Positions 18,533-28,920 are shown, counted from the stretch's first letter. The stretch is DNA of 64,000 nt from Alphaproteobacteria bacterium (GCA_022449545.1 JAKUPN010000006.1:64013-128012), one strand, 5' to 3'. The notes: generated by a model from the letters alone, not told the origin. Translations and numbers: made by a program.

Positions 18533-19669
18533 ATGTCATATATTTATAGTCATAAAAGATTTATGCAAACAGCCCTTCGACTTGCACAAAGAGGTTTTGG
18601 TAAGACTTGGCCTAATCCAACCGTTGGTTGTGTAATTGTTGACACTTCCGAATTGCAAAAAAAAGTAATAGGAAGTGGCTTTACTCAGCCTGCTGGTTCA
18701 GATCATGCTGAATCTGTTGCTATTAAACAGGCATTAAACCGATATGGGAAAGATAAATTATTTGGGGCCACTTTGTATACATCACTTGAGCCGTGTTGCC
18801 ATCAAGGAAAAACTCCCCCTTGCACCGAATTAATAATTAATAACGGGATATCCACAGTTGTTGTCGGTTGCAAAGATCCTGATAGCAGGGTTTCAGGGCA
18901 AGGAATTGATATACTCAGAGAAGCAGGAATCGAAGTATTAGAGAATGTTCTGAGGCACGAGTCTGAGAGTCTTAATGCTGGTTTTTTTACCCGACTAAAA
19001 CTTGGAAGGCCATTAGTCACTATGAAGGTGGCTACATCTGCTGATGGTCAAATAGCCACAGCCATGGGAAAATCTAAATGGATAACCTCTGAGTTGGCAA
19101 GAAAGCGGGCTCATTTGATGAGAGCTCAATATGATGCGTTGATAGTGGGCATAGGAACAGTATTAAAAGATGATCCATTGTTAACTTGTCGCTTAAATGG
19201 GCTAGAAGACCGTTCTCCTATAAGAGTTGTGATTGATAGTAATCTACGAATCAATCCCTCATGTAATCTTGTTCTAACTTCTGTTGAGGTGCCTACTTGG
19301 ATATTTACCGTAGGCAATAAGGATGCTAAATCGCTGTATCAGTTTCAAAAAAATGGAACTGAACTGATAAGCGTATCTGAGAATGAAAACGGCCTCGTTG
19401 ATTTAAATGAGGTCCTAGATATTTTAGGTGATAGAGGTATTTCGAGAGTTTTATCAGAAGGTGGCTCTATACTTAATAGCTCACTTATTAGATCTAACTT
19501 AGTAGATCAGATCGCATGGTTTCGATCAACTAAGCTTATTGGTGGCGATGGGAGGTCAGTTTTTGAATCAATAGGTGTAAAGGATGTTGATGATATGATT
19601 GAGTTTGAGCTAACTAAAAGAGAAAGTATTGGTGATGAGACACTCGATCTATATAGACGAATGGATTAA
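18533..19669 (+). CDS. ribD: Bifunctional riboflavin deaminase-reductase RibD
   Basis: Catalyses steps two and three of riboflavin synthesis: deamination of the pyrimidine intermediate and reduction of its ribosyl chain. The N-terminal deaminase zinc motifs are HAESVAIKQAL and SLEPCCHQGKTPPCTE; the reductase domain follows (VTMKVATSADGQIATAMGKSKWIT, VLSEGGSILNSSLI). The track ORF extends upstream into nrdR; I place the start at ATG 18533 (378 residues), although ATG 18563 is also possible. Gap to nrdR is 16 bases. Confidence 0.94.
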   Translation: MSYIYSHKRFMQTALRLAQRGFGKTWPNPTVGCVIVDTSELQKKVIGSGFTQPAGSDHAESVAIKQALNRYGKDKLFGATLYTSLEPCCHQGKTPPCTELIINNGISTVVVGCKDPDSRVSGQGIDILREAGIEVLENVLRHESESLNAGFFTRLKLGRPLVTMKVATSADGQIATAMGKSKWITSELARKRAHLMRAQYDALIVGIGTVLKDDPLLTCRLNGLEDRSPIRVVIDSNLRINPSCNLVLTSVEVPTWIFTVGNKDAKSLYQFQKNGTELISVSENENGLVDLNEVLDILGDRGISRVLSEGGSILNSSLIRSNLVDQIAWFRSTKLIGGDGRSVFESIGVKDVDDMIEFELTKRESIGDETLDLYRRMD

Positions 19670-19677
19670 CTAGGCCT

Positions 19678-20268
19678 ATGTTTACTGGTATCATTATAGA
19701 TGTGGGTTCAGTTAAAGACATAGTTCTTAATGAGATAGGCTATTCTTTAAAGATAGAAACTACTTTTAATACAGAAGATATTTTGATAGGTGCCTCCATC
19801 GCTTGTAATGGCGCGTGTTTAACAGTTGTAGAGAAAGGAAATAATTGGTTTTCTGCAGATGTTTCTGGCGAAACACTTGATTGTACATCTCTTGGAGATT
19901 GGTCAATAAATACTCGTGTTAATATAGAAACTGCCTTAAAAGCGGGCGATGAACTTGGGGGTCATTTAGTGCAAGGACATGTAGACGGAATTGGTTCATT
20001 GGTGGCTTGTGTTTCTGAAGGGGAAAATCATCGTTTAACTATAAAGACTGAGAGTGAAATAATTGAGTTTATTGCCTCAAAGGGGTCGATAGCAGTAGAT
20101 GGTGTTTCGTTAACAGTAAACGAAATTCATTTTAACCAATTTGGAGTTAACATAATTCCCCATACATGGAAGAACACAAATTTTTCACATCTTATGATAA
20201 ACGATAAAGTAAATTTAGAAATTGATATTGTTGCTCGTTATGTCGCCAGACTTATGGAACGGAGTTGA
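19678..20268 (+). CDS. ribE: Riboflavin synthase alpha chain
   Basis: Dismutates two molecules of dimethyl-ribityllumazine to riboflavin. It begins with the invariant MFTGII and shows the two-barrel duplication: SIACNGACLTVV in the first half and SIAVDGVSLTVNEI in the second, with HLVQGHVDGIG between. 196 residues, full length. It starts eight bases after ribD and is followed three bases on by ribBA. Confidence 0.95.
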   Translation: MFTGIIIDVGSVKDIVLNEIGYSLKIETTFNTEDILIGASIACNGACLTVVEKGNNWFSADVSGETLDCTSLGDWSINTRVNIETALKAGDELGGHLVQGHVDGIGSLVACVSEGENHRLTIKTESEIIEFIASKGSIAVDGVSLTVNEIHFNQFGVNIIPHTWKNTNFSHLMINDKVNLEIDIVARYVARLMERS

Positions 20269-20271
20269 TTC

Positions 20272-21417
20272 TTGGTAAATAAAAGTCAAATAGTAAGATC
20301 GCCTGAAGATATGAGTATTCTATCTCCTATCGAGGACATCATTGATGACGCTAGAAATGGTAAAATGTTTATTCTAATTGATGATGAGGGTCGAGAGAAT
20401 GAGGGTGATTTGGTAATACCTGCTCAAATGGCAACTCCTGATGCAGTCAATTTTATGGCAACATTTGGTAGGGGGTTGATATGTCTTGCTTTGTCTCGAG
20501 AGCGCGTAAATAAACTTGATCTTCCGTTATTACCTCAATCTCGTAGAGGAGGATTAGAAACTGCATTTACAGTTTCAATTGAGGCAAAAGAGGGAGTGAC
20601 CACTGGAATATCAGCTCCTGACAGGGCTAGGACAATAAGCGTTGCAATTGACCCTCGCTCAACACCTGATGAGATAGTTACGCCAGGCCATGTTTTTCCT
20701 TTAGCTGCTAGAGATGGTGGGGTTTTGGTTAGGGCTGGCCATACAGAAGCAGGTGTGGATTTATCTCGATTAGCAGGTCTTAATCCGTCTGCTGTGATTT
20801 GTGAAATAATGAATGAAGATGGCACTATGGCACGCCTTCCTGAACTTGTTAAATTTGCTCAATTTCATGGTCTTAAAATCGGTGCTATTGCCGATCTTAT
20901 AGCTTATCGCAGACGTAATGATAGAATAGTTGAGAGATTGCTTGAGCATGATTTTAATTCAAACTTTGGCGGAACTTACAAGTATTACGTCTATTTTAAT
21001 AAAGTCGAATATGCTGAACATATTGCTTTAGTTAAAGGTGAAATTTCACCAAGCACACCTGTATTAGTTCGAATGCATTCGTTTAGTCTGGGCAGTGATG
21101 CACTAGGAAGTGTTGATGCAAAAGATGCGGGAGTTCTCCAGAAATCTATGGAAATGATTGGTAAAGAAGGTACTGGTATTATTGTTGTTATAAGAGATAC
21201 TGCTCCAACAGATCCGAGTGACCGTTTGAAGCAATTATGGAGTGCGCCTACTAAACCTGTAAATGAACTCCGAGATTATGGTGTTGGGGCACAAATTTTA
21301 GTAGATTTGGGAGTAAGAGATATAATTCTTTTATCAAATTCAGAAAGATCGATCGTAGGATTAGAAGGCTTTGGTCTTAAAGTAATAGAAACCCGCCCTG
21401 TTTCAACTAGCCTTTAG
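20272..21417 (+). CDS. ribB: DHBP synthase fused to a degenerate GTP cyclohydrolase II-like domain
   Basis: The N-terminal half (to about residue 215) is an intact 3,4-dihydroxy-2-butanone 4-phosphate synthase: IDDEGRENEGDLVIPA, GLICLALS, HTEAGVDLSRLAGL. The C-terminal half has the GTP cyclohydrolase II fold, but where the family has the zinc motif HSECLTGD...RCDCG this protein reads VRMHSFSLGSDALGSVDAKDAG, with no cysteine, and the EGRGIGL segment is also gone. It therefore should not make the pyrimidine precursor. Such RibB-X hybrids are known in proteobacteria. The start is a TTG with GGAG eight bases upstream; ATG 20311 is an alternative. Commonly annotated ribBA. Confidence 0.9.
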   Translation: MVNKSQIVRSPEDMSILSPIEDIIDDARNGKMFILIDDEGRENEGDLVIPAQMATPDAVNFMATFGRGLICLALSRERVNKLDLPLLPQSRRGGLETAFTVSIEAKEGVTTGISAPDRARTISVAIDPRSTPDEIVTPGHVFPLAARDGGVLVRAGHTEAGVDLSRLAGLNPSAVICEIMNEDGTMARLPELVKFAQFHGLKIGAIADLIAYRRRNDRIVERLLEHDFNSNFGGTYKYYVYFNKVEYAEHIALVKGEISPSTPVLVRMHSFSLGSDALGSVDAKDAGVLQKSMEMIGKEGTGIIVVIRDTAPTDPSDRLKQLWSAPTKPVNELRDYGVGAQILVDLGVRDIILLSNSERSIVGLEGFGLKVIETRPVSTSL

Positions 21418-21433
21418 TAAGTGAGTTCATCTT

Positions 21434-21901
21434 ATGACACAGAAAAAATATAATGTTTTAATCGTTGCTGCTACTTTTTACAGAAATATTACCGATGAAT
21501 TAATTAAAGGTGCCAGTCAGGTATTAGGCAATTCTGGTGTTACATATAACCTCATTGAGGTTCCTGGAGCTTTTGAATTGCCGGCGGTTATTTCAATGGC
21601 ACTAGAAACAGAAAAAAAAGAAAATAAAAAGATCTATGATGGTTATATAGCTCTTGGCTGTGTTATTAGAGGTGAAACGACGCATTACGATTATGTGTGT
21701 GGAGAAACCGCAAGGGCGTTACAAGATCTCTCTATAGTTTATCAGCTTGCCTTAGGTTTTGGTTTATTGACAGTTGAGAACATGGGGCAGGCCAAAGAAA
21801 GAGCTTTTGTCGACAAAAGAAATAAGGGTGGTGAGGCCGCTAATGCCTGTCTAAAATTGCTTCAAGTAAGGAATGATCTAGGCGTTCAATCAAGTGAATG
21901 A
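21434..21901 (+). CDS. ribH: 6,7-dimethyl-8-ribityllumazine synthase
   Basis: Condenses the DHBP and pyrimidine precursors to lumazine, the substrate of RibE. Family landmarks: VAATFYRNITDELIKGA, VPGAFELPAVISMA, GCVIRGETTHYDYVC (with the catalytic His) and GLLTVENMGQAKERA. 155 residues. Its last eight bases overlap the nusB start, implying translational coupling. Confidence 0.95.
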   Translation: MTQKKYNVLIVAATFYRNITDELIKGASQVLGNSGVTYNLIEVPGAFELPAVISMALETEKKENKKIYDGYIALGCVIRGETTHYDYVCGETARALQDLSIVYQLALGFGLLTVENMGQAKERAFVDKRNKGGEAANACLKLLQVRNDLGVQSSE

Positions 21902-22403
21902 GATAGAAAAAGATTTTGACTCCACTTTGTCTAGTCAACCAAACTTGGTTAAGAGTGTTTCACGTTTAGCAGCTGTACAAATAATGTATCAATTGTCAAT
22001 GACTGATGCGAGCATTGAAGAAGTGATAAATCATTATGAGGCATTATCATCTTCAAAAACTCCGGATGAAGGTATGTCTTTGATGGCTACTCCAGATACG
22101 TCATTTGTTAAGAACATTGTTAGTGGGACGTATCCTCAAATTGAATTAATTGATAAAATAATCACAAAATATCTAGATGAATCGTGGCCGATGGACCGAA
22201 TTGATATTTTGCTTTTAAATATTTTGAGATGCGGGGTTTATGAAATAAAGGATGTTTTGTCAGTACCACCAAAAGTCGTTATAAGTGAGTATCTCTCTAT
22301 ATCTGATGCTTTTTTTGATTCTAAAATAAGTGGATTAGTTAATGCAGTTTTAGATAAAGTGATTAGTGATTTAAGGCCAATCGAAACAGATCAACTTACA
22401 TAA
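21894..22403 (+). CDS. nusB: Transcription antitermination protein NusB
   Basis: RNA-binding partner of NusE (S10) in rRNA antitermination. The all-helical domain is recognised by SRLAAVQIMYQLSMTD near the N-terminus and WPMDRIDILLLNILRCGVYEI then PPKVVISEYLSISDAFFD. 169 residues. It uses a GTG start overlapping the ribH stop by eight bases. The ribH-nusB-thiL order is widely conserved. Confidence 0.93.
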   Translation: MNEIEKDFDSTLSSQPNLVKSVSRLAAVQIMYQLSMTDASIEEVINHYEALSSSKTPDEGMSLMATPDTSFVKNIVSGTYPQIELIDKIITKYLDESWPMDRIDILLLNILRCGVYEIKDVLSVPPKVVISEYLSISDAFFDSKISGLVNAVLDKVISDLRPIETDQLT

Positions 22404-22417
22404 TCATCAATATATTT

Positions 22418-23410
22418 ATGACAATTGGATTAGACGAATTTGGAATTATAAAAAAATACTTTTCTCCTCTATCGAGAGGGGAAAGTGGTGCTTATTCATT
22501 ATTAGATGACGCGGCAAAAGTTAAATTTAAGTCCTCATCCTCCACAGTTATAACTACCGATGCAATGGTTTCTGGTGTCCACTTTCCTTTAACTGAACCC
22601 GCTAATTATATAGCGAGTAGGCTATTAAGAGTTAATTTATCGGATATTGCAGCGATGGGCGCTGTACCAGTTGGCTATACTTTATTACTCGCATTACCGG
22701 ACAGTATAAATATCGAATGGATATCGTCCTTTTCCACAGGGCTTGCAGAAGAACAGGAGATTTTCGGAGTAACTCTATTAGGAGGAGACACCACTAAATG
22801 CTCCAGTGAAATGGTTTTATCCATTACAATGTTAGCAGAAGCTAAGGAAAATAATGTATTATTAAGATCTGGCGCAAATGAGGGTGATGAGGTTTACGTC
22901 TCTGGGTATATAGGTGATGCATTTCTAGGGTTATCAATCTTACAAAGGGAGCTAGAAAACAGCGATAAAAAAACAGATAAATATTTAATTGAGAGATTTC
23001 GTAGACCGACTCCTAGACTAGAATTGGGAAAGAGACTCGTGGGAATAGCAACCTCAGCAATCGATTTGTCTGATGGTTTAATTTCTGACCTTGGACATGT
23101 GTGTTCAGCTTCTAATGTTTCGGCAAGGATTATAATTGATGAAATCCCAATATCTAAAGCTGCGGAGAAAATAGTACTCGATGATTCAAAGATTATAAGA
23201 AATCTTATTACAGGGGGAGATGACTATGAGCTTATTTTTACTGTCCCTTCGAATAAATCTGGAATAGTAGACAACTTATCAGTCGAATTGGGTGTTAATC
23301 TTACAAAAATTGGTGAAATTATTAAAAAAAACAACTCACAATCAGTGTCTACTTTTGATTTATCCGGTAATATGATTATCTTCGAAAAAACAGGATTTAG
23401 GCATTTTTAA
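22418..23410 (+). CDS. thiL: Thiamine-monophosphate kinase
   Basis: Phosphorylates thiamine monophosphate to the coenzyme thiamine pyrophosphate. Motifs: LLDDAAKV, TTDAMVSGVHF (Mg-binding), LRVNLSDIAAMGAVPVGYTL, LGGDTTKCSSEMVLSI, SAIDLSDGLISDLGH and GGDDYELIFTVP. 330 residues, full length. It follows nusB by 14 bases. Together with thiOSG elsewhere in the window it shows part of a de novo thiamine route. Confidence 0.95.
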   Translation: MTIGLDEFGIIKKYFSPLSRGESGAYSLLDDAAKVKFKSSSSTVITTDAMVSGVHFPLTEPANYIASRLLRVNLSDIAAMGAVPVGYTLLLALPDSINIEWISSFSTGLAEEQEIFGVTLLGGDTTKCSSEMVLSITMLAEAKENNVLLRSGANEGDEVYVSGYIGDAFLGLSILQRELENSDKKTDKYLIERFRRPTPRLELGKRLVGIATSAIDLSDGLISDLGHVCSASNVSARIIIDEIPISKAAEKIVLDDSKIIRNLITGGDDYELIFTVPSNKSGIVDNLSVELGVNLTKIGEIIKKNNSQSVSTFDLSGNMIIFEKTGFRHF

Positions 23411-23549
23411 TTCTGTGTGCATATATTTTTTTTCCTGTGTTAGTTGATCTAACAAACAATCCATTGTTTTTAAATTAACATCTAGATTTCTTGTCTTAAC
23501 CTGACAGGTGCTAAGTTTTCTGTTTTTAATAATTTTAGAAAGATATTTG

Positions 23550-24764
23550 ATGGTGTTAAATGATGTTGTAAGAAATGTCTCCCTGTTGTCAATGTGCCAA
23601 GCCTTGGCACAGACACAGATGGTTCTCATTTTCTCTGTGACTACATTCATTGGAGCAGCACTAGCTCCAGTAGTAAACCTATTCGGTGTTCCATTTAGTC
23701 TAGCAACACTGCCAATAACACTTCAATTCACATTTATGACAATATCTACTCTACCTGCCGCACTATTAATGAAAAAATTAGGCAGGGCTAATGGTTTCAT
23801 TCTATTCATTTTAATAGGAGTTTTGGGTATTGCAGTGTGTTTAATAGCTCTAGTATATCAGGATTTTATTCTCTTTTGTGTCGGCTCTTCTTTTTTTGGT
23901 GCCTCAGCTGGTTCGAATCAACAATTCCGTTTTGCTGCAGTCGACACAGCCGATAAATCAACTAGATCGAAAGCAGTTAGTTTAGTTCTTGCAGGTGGTG
24001 TTTTTGCGGGTATTGTTGGACCTACACTGTCTGCATGGTCTTTTGATTTATTAGCACCAGTGATTTATGCCGGTGTGTTTGCTGTAATAATTTCCATGCA
24101 AATAGTAATGGTAATTTTACTATTGTTTACCAATATACCTCCTCCAAACGAAACTGAGTTGTCGGGTCCCACGAGCCCTTTCTGGCAAATAGCATCACAA
24201 CCTAAATTTATAGTTGCAGTTATGAGCGCGATGGTTGGGTATGGGGTAATGAATTTTGTAATGCTTGCCACGCCATTATTTATGGGGTCACATCCGGGTC
24301 ATTCATTTACTTTTCCTGACGTTAATAATGTTATTATGTGGCATGTGCTAGGAATGTTCGTTCCGAGTTTCTTTACAGGGTGGCTAATTAAACGCTACGG
24401 AGATATTAACATTATCACTGCTGGAGCGATTATTTCTGGTATTAGTATAGCGGTTAATTTAACCGGTGATTCTTTGATGCACTTAAGAATTGCCATGGCG
24501 TTAGTAGGTTTAGGTTGGAATTTTATGTTTACTGGCGGAACTACGCTTTTATTGCAAACATATAAACCTTCAGAAAAAGCAAAAATTCAAGGACTAAATG
24601 ATTTTTTTGTTTTTGGTACTGTTGCAGTTTGCTCTCTATTGGCCGGAGGTACGTATCAGTCTGTAGGTTGGAATGCCGTAAATCTTGCAGCTGTTCCATT
24701 GCTTGTTTTAGTATTAGTTGCCGTGATTTGGTTAAGAGGAAGACGTTTGCCTATACCAACTTAA
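23550..24764 (+). CDS. Major facilitator superfamily transporter
   Basis: A 12-helix MFS carrier of about 404 residues; the substrate is not recognisable. The loop between helices 2 and 3 reads MKKLGRANGFILF, and GAIISGISIAVNL plus FNFMFTGG-like helices continue through the protein. The track's first codon is a GTG at 23508; ATG 23550 gives the more normal N-terminus. It sits alone between thiL and hppA. It resembles the group of MFS proteins often found with small metabolite genes, but no closer assignment is justified. Confidence 0.8.
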   Translation: MVLNDVVRNVSLLSMCQALAQTQMVLIFSVTTFIGAALAPVVNLFGVPFSLATLPITLQFTFMTISTLPAALLMKKLGRANGFILFILIGVLGIAVCLIALVYQDFILFCVGSSFFGASAGSNQQFRFAAVDTADKSTRSKAVSLVLAGGVFAGIVGPTLSAWSFDLLAPVIYAGVFAVIISMQIVMVILLLFTNIPPPNETELSGPTSPFWQIASQPKFIVAVMSAMVGYGVMNFVMLATPLFMGSHPGHSFTFPDVNNVIMWHVLGMFVPSFFTGWLIKRYGDINIITAGAIISGISIAVNLTGDSLMHLRIAMALVGLGWNFMFTGGTTLLLQTYKPSEKAKIQGLNDFFVFGTVAVCSLLAGGTYQSVGWNAVNLAAVPLLVLVLVAVIWLRGRRLPIPT

Positions 24765-24932
24765 TATTAATTAACGGATAATTGTAAAACTAAGCCTAAC
24801 ATAGGTTGCTTTAGTTAATTGTTTTTGGCATGTTCGCGAATCTAAAAACCTGATAAATAATTTCGACATTTAGCAAAGGTATTTGTGTCTACAGAACGGA
24901 CAATTTTACACTAATATAAGGAAAGTATTAAT

Positions 24933-27056
24933 ATGGGTCCTGTTATTTGGTTTGCCATCGCATGTGGCATTTTGGCAGTTATATATGGCGTTTGGGCTTC
25001 TAAATCTGTATTAGCAATGAGCCCTGGCTCAGAAAGAATGCAAGAAATTTCTTTGGCTGTTCAGGAAGGTGCTGCCGCATATTTAAACAGACAGTATCGC
25101 ACCATTGGTATAGTAGGAATCGTTATTACAATCATACTGTTTTTTGTTCTTAAGTGGCCTGCTGCTATTGGTTTTATAATTGGAGCAGTTTTATCAGGCG
25201 CTACTGGATTTATAGGGATGAACATCTCTGTTAGATCTAATGTTCGGACGACCGAAGCTGCGAGGCAAGGTCTATCCCAAGGACTAAATGTCGCTTTTAA
25301 GGCAGGTGCCGTAACTGGAATGTTAGTGGCTGGATTAGCTCTTTTGTCTGTGGCTGGTTATTTTGGGGCTTTAATTTTACTCCAAGAAAGCGGGGCCATT
25401 GAAGGCAGAGATATGATAGATGCTCTAGTTTCCCTTGGATTTGGTGCCTCATTAATTTCAATCTTTGCTCGACTCGGTGGAGGAATATTTACAAAAGGTG
25501 CGGACGTTGGCGCTGATTTGGTTGGTAAGGTTGAAGCAGGAATACCGGAGGACGATCCTAGAAATCCAGCCGTTATAGCAGATAATGTAGGAGATAACGT
25601 GGGTGACTGTGCAGGTATGGCTGCAGACTTATTTGAGACATATGCTGTAACAGTTGTTGCTACTATGGTTCTTATATCCATATTTTTAACTGGAAACCCT
25701 CTCTTGGATCAGATGATGGTTTATCCATTAGCTATAGGTGGTGTTTGTATTATTGCTTCAATCATAGGAACATTTTTTGTCCGATTAGGAGCCAGTAATA
25801 ATATAATGGGCGCATTGTACAAAGGGTTCATTGCTGCAGCTATTTTATCATTAATTGGAATTGCCTTTGCAACTTATTGGGTTATTGGGTTCAACTCTGA
25901 ATTTAATGTGGGAAGTCAAATTGTAACTGGAAGAGATCTTTTCCTTAGCGCAATCGTCGGCCTCATAGTAACAGGGCTTTTAATATGGATAACTGAATAC
26001 TACACAGGCACTGAGTATAGGCCAGTCCGATCAATCGCTCAGTCGTCGACTACTGGGCATGGTACCAATGTTATTCAAGGATTAGCAATATCTATGGAAG
26101 CCACTGCAGTGCCAGCTCTCGTAATATGCGTTGCTATAATCGTTTCATATTCCTTGGCTGGACTACTTGGTATAGCCATTGCGGTTACAGCCATGCTTGC
26201 TTTAGCAGGCATGGTGGTGGCTCTAGATGCATATGGCCCAGTAACAGATAATGCTGGTGGTATTGCTGAAATGGCTGAGTTAGACGACAATGTCAGAAAA
26301 ACCACTGATGCACTTGATGCAGTTGGAAATACAACGAAAGCAGTAACAAAAGGTTATGCCATTGGCTCAGCTGGGTTAGGAGCATTGGTCTTGTTTGCTG
26401 CTTATACGGAGGATTTAAAATATTTTAAAGAGAACTCAGATCAATTTTCATATTTTAGTGGAGTAAATTTTGATTTTTCACTAACAAATCCATATGTAGT
26501 TGTTGGACTCTTTATTGGTGGTATGTTGCCATTTCTTTTTGGAGCACTTGGAATGACTTCTGTGGGCAGAGCTGCTGGCTCAGTGGTTATCGAAGTAAGA
26601 AGACAGTTCAAAGAAATCCCAGGCATAATGGAGGGTAAAGCAAAACCTGAGTATGGAACTTGCGTTGATCTGCTTACGAAAGCTGCAATAAAGGAAATGA
26701 TTATTCCATCCCTGTTGCCTGTTTTGTCACCCATTATCTTGTTTTTAGTTATTTTAGTAATTGGTGGTAAGTCAGCAGCGTTCTCATCCTTAGGAGCGAT
26801 GCTGTTAGGGGTTATAGTTACAGGATTATTTGTTGCTATATCTATGACAGCAGGTGGTGGTGCATGGGATAATGCGAAAAAATATATAGAGGATGGTAAT
26901 CATGGTGGGAAAGGGTCCGAGGCACATAAAGCCGCAGTAACCGGAGATACGGTTGGGGATCCATATAAAGATACTGCAGGCCCAGCTGTAAATCCAATGA
27001 TAAAAATTACGAATATTGTTGCTCTTATGATTTTGGCTGTATTGGCTGGTCACTGA
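24933..27056 (+). CDS. hppA: K+-independent membrane H+-translocating pyrophosphatase
   Basis: Integral membrane pyrophosphatase that couples PPi hydrolysis to proton pumping. About 16 helices; the catalytic segment [20 protein letters not shown] and [29 protein letters not shown] is intact. The segment [10 protein letters not shown] has lysine where K+-dependent forms have alanine (GNTTAA), indicating the K+-independent class. 707 residues. Good ribosome binding site (AAGGAAAG). It is monocistronic. Confidence 0.95.
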   Translation: MGPVIWFAIACGILAVIYGVWASKSVLAMSPGSERMQEISLAVQEGAAAYLNRQYRTIGIVGIVITIILFFVLKWPAAIGFIIGAVLSGATGFIGMNISVRSNVRTTEAARQGLSQGLNVAFKAGAVTGMLVAGLALLSVAGYFGALILLQESGAIEGRDMIDALVSLGFGASLISIFARLGGGIFTKGADVGADLVGKVEAGIPEDDPRNPAVIADNVGDNVGDCAGMAADLFETYAVTVVATMVLISIFLTGNPLLDQMMVYPLAIGGVCIIASIIGTFFVRLGASNNIMGALYKGFIAAAILSLIGIAFATYWVIGFNSEFNVGSQIVTGRDLFLSAIVGLIVTGLLIWITEYYTGTEYRPVRSIAQSSTTGHGTNVIQGLAISMEATAVPALVICVAIIVSYSLAGLLGIAIAVTAMLALAGMVVALDAYGPVTDNAGGIAEMAELDDNVRKTTDALDAVGNTTKAVTKGYAIGSAGLGALVLFAAYTEDLKYFKENSDQFSYFSGVNFDFSLTNPYVVVGLFIGGMLPFLFGALGMTSVGRAAGSVVIEVRRQFKEIPGIMEGKAKPEYGTCVDLLTKAAIKEMIIPSLLPVLSPIILFLVILVIGGKSAAFSSLGAMLLGVIVTGLFVAISMTAGGGAWDNAKKYIEDGNHGGKGSEAHKAAVTGDTVGDPYKDTAGPAVNPMIKITNIVALMILAVLAGH

Positions 27057-27115
27057 GGTTATGAACAAATAACTTTGACTTATTTAATAAATATAAAGGT
27101 ATGAAAAGAAGAAAT

Positions 27116-27607
27116 TTATTGGTTTTCTAGGTCCGATTCTGACCCGCTAAACCTGCCTAGGTTAGCAAATAACTGCTGCAGTATGGTTAACTCGTTACCC
27201 GATGTTGGGGTCACACGAGTAACCATTGAGATTGGCACTGAATCTTTTTCTGTGTAAGTAGCTGTATTTATAACTTTATTTTTAGAGTCGAAAATTACAG
27301 CAAATATTTTTCGTTCTTTTACGACAGGTTTAAAAAATGCTTTCGTCTCAGTTGTTTGTGTTAAATAATACCAAACCTGGTCTCCATAAACGCTAGTCAT
27401 TGATGGAGTTCCTAGTAAATCAATCACATCGTTTTTATTTGTTTTTCCTAATTTAATTAATTGAATTTTTTCATATGACGATAATTGACCTTGAACGTTA
27501 GTAATTGGGGTACAAGCTGTAAGAACTCCAATTAGGGTGAATATTATTAAACAGTATCTCATAACAATACTTAGGAGAGTTTTTCCAAATGAGTTCGTCT
27601 TTATCAT
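27116..27607 (-). CDS. bamE: Outer membrane assembly lipoprotein, BamE family
   Basis: BamE-type lipoprotein of the beta-barrel assembly machine. It carries a lipobox ending LTAC, so it would be lipidated and placed at the outer membrane. The SmpA/OmlA domain shows IKLGKTNKNDVIDLLGTPS and VYGDQVWYYLTQTTE. The track start (27652) gives a long leader; I use the internal methionine at 27607, and 27562 (MRYCLII) is also possible because it leaves a compact signal peptide. It is divergent from the CBP3-like gene, the usual alphaproteobacterial order. Confidence 0.85.
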   Translation of the reverse strand: MIKTNSFGKTLLSIVMRYCLIIFTLIGVLTACTPITNVQGQLSSYEKIQLIKLGKTNKNDVIDLLGTPSMTSVYGDQVWYYLTQTTETKAFFKPVVKERKIFAVIFDSKNKVINTATYTEKDSVPISMVTRVTPTSGNELTILQQLFANLGRFSGSESDLENQ

Positions 27608-27714
27608 TAAAAGGTCTTTCGTCAAGAAAAGAAATCGTTTGAGTTTGGACATTTACATCGGACTTATCCCGTGTCAACTAATCAGAAATATTTAGAACTA
27701 TTGTCGGTAATTAA

Positions 27715-28257
27715 ATGTACGCATGGATAAAAAAGAGAAGATACAAGCAAAAAGTAGCTTCTGATATATATAAATTGATAGTAGATCAGGCAAGAATCAA
27801 AGACTTTTATCTAACTTACGGTGTTCCTGATACTGAATTAGGTAGATTTGAGATGATTTGTCTGCATTGTTATTTAATATTCAAAAGGTTTTCTAAGGAG
27901 AACAATGAAGCTTCTGAGTTATCGCAAAAAGTTCATGATTTAATGTTTGCTGATTTTGATCAAACTCTCCGAGAAAAGGGGATAGGGGACATGGGTATCG
28001 GTAAACGCATAAAAAGTCTGGCGCGCAACCTCTATGGAAGAATTGATGCTTATGAAACAGGATATCTAACTGGCACAAATGGTCTTTATGATGCGTTAAC
28101 GCGAAACTTATATGCTTCCGTGTCAGTTACAGATAAAGAGGTTTATAAAATGGTGGGTTATATAAATAACTCTATAAATCATCTGTTTGATCAAGATACA
28201 GAAAAGTTACTACTTGGTGAGATTAATTTCATATCCATTGGAAAGGTTGCGGACTAA
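27715..28257 (+). CDS. Ubiquinol-cytochrome c chaperone family protein (CBP3-like)
   Basis: A 180-residue protein of the CBP3/UQCC family, which in mitochondria assists synthesis and assembly of cytochrome b. Recognisable parts are YLTYGVPDTELGRFEMICLH, FDQTLREKGIGDMGIGKRIKSLA and YGRIDAYE. Divergent from bamE and followed by the YceD gene three bases on, an arrangement conserved in alphaproteobacteria. Its role in bacteria is inferred from the mitochondrial family. Confidence 0.85.
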   Translation: MYAWIKKRRYKQKVASDIYKLIVDQARIKDFYLTYGVPDTELGRFEMICLHCYLIFKRFSKENNEASELSQKVHDLMFADFDQTLREKGIGDMGIGKRIKSLARNLYGRIDAYETGYLTGTNGLYDALTRNLYASVSVTDKEVYKMVGYINNSINHLFDQDTEKLLLGEINFISIGKVAD

Positions 28258-28263
28258 ATTTTG

Positions 28264-28800
28264 ATGATGGCACATGATAAAAGAGTTACTGAGTTTAAAC
28301 GTTTGGTTAATATAAATGACTTAGAATTACTTATACCACAGGTAATAGATATTACGGCAAACAAATCTGAACGGGAGTTACTCTCAGAAAGATGCTTAGT
28401 TTTGTCAGTTAATAGTTTTACTGCACGGATAACAATTATAAAAAGTTCTTCTCATGAATTTGAGGCAAAAGGCAGTTTGAAAGCTGAGGTTTCACAAATA
28501 TGTGTTGTTACTCTTGAAATGATGATCAATCAGATATCCACGCAATTTGTTCAAAAGTATAGTACTCGTGACCTCAATATTAGTGATGATTTGGTTATTG
28601 GACCCGATGATGAACAACCGCCGGACCCTATAGTGAGTGATGATATAGATTTAGGTGAGTTGGCCTCTGAATATCTATTGCTTTCTATAGATCCTTATCC
28701 CCGATCAATCGAATCAGATGATAAAAAATATAAATTGCAGACAAACACGAAAGAGGATGGACCCTTTTCCAATTTAAAGGACTTGTTAGATGGCAATTAA
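28264..28800 (+). CDS. YceD family (DUF177) protein
   Basis: About 178 residues. The family accompanies rpmF in most bacteria, and YceD is linked to 23S rRNA processing in plants and cyanobacteria. The middle holds the usual core AEVSQICVVTLEMMINQIS followed by an acidic stretch (GPDDEQPPDP). The first codons are TTG-ATG-ATG; the ATG at 28264 or 28267 is more likely than the TTG. Directly downstream of the CBP3-like gene and upstream of rpmF. Confidence 0.82.
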   Translation: MMAHDKRVTEFKRLVNINDLELLIPQVIDITANKSERELLSERCLVLSVNSFTARITIIKSSSHEFEAKGSLKAEVSQICVVTLEMMINQISTQFVQKYSTRDLNISDDLVIGPDDEQPPDPIVSDDIDLGELASEYLLLSIDPYPRSIESDDKKYKLQTNTKEDGPFSNLKDLLDGN

Positions 28801-28920
28801 TTCGAAAATTGTGTCATTATACTTCATTTACTATCTTGCAAGTCGGTCTTGTATTAGCTAAGTACTTGGTTAAGTCTGTTTATAGCCTGGTTTGAGAAGG
28901 TTTGATTAAAGGAATTAATG

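Noticed and set aside
18517-18533. FMN riboswitch before ribD
   Set aside because: Gap is only 16 bases and none of the RFN element blocks is present.
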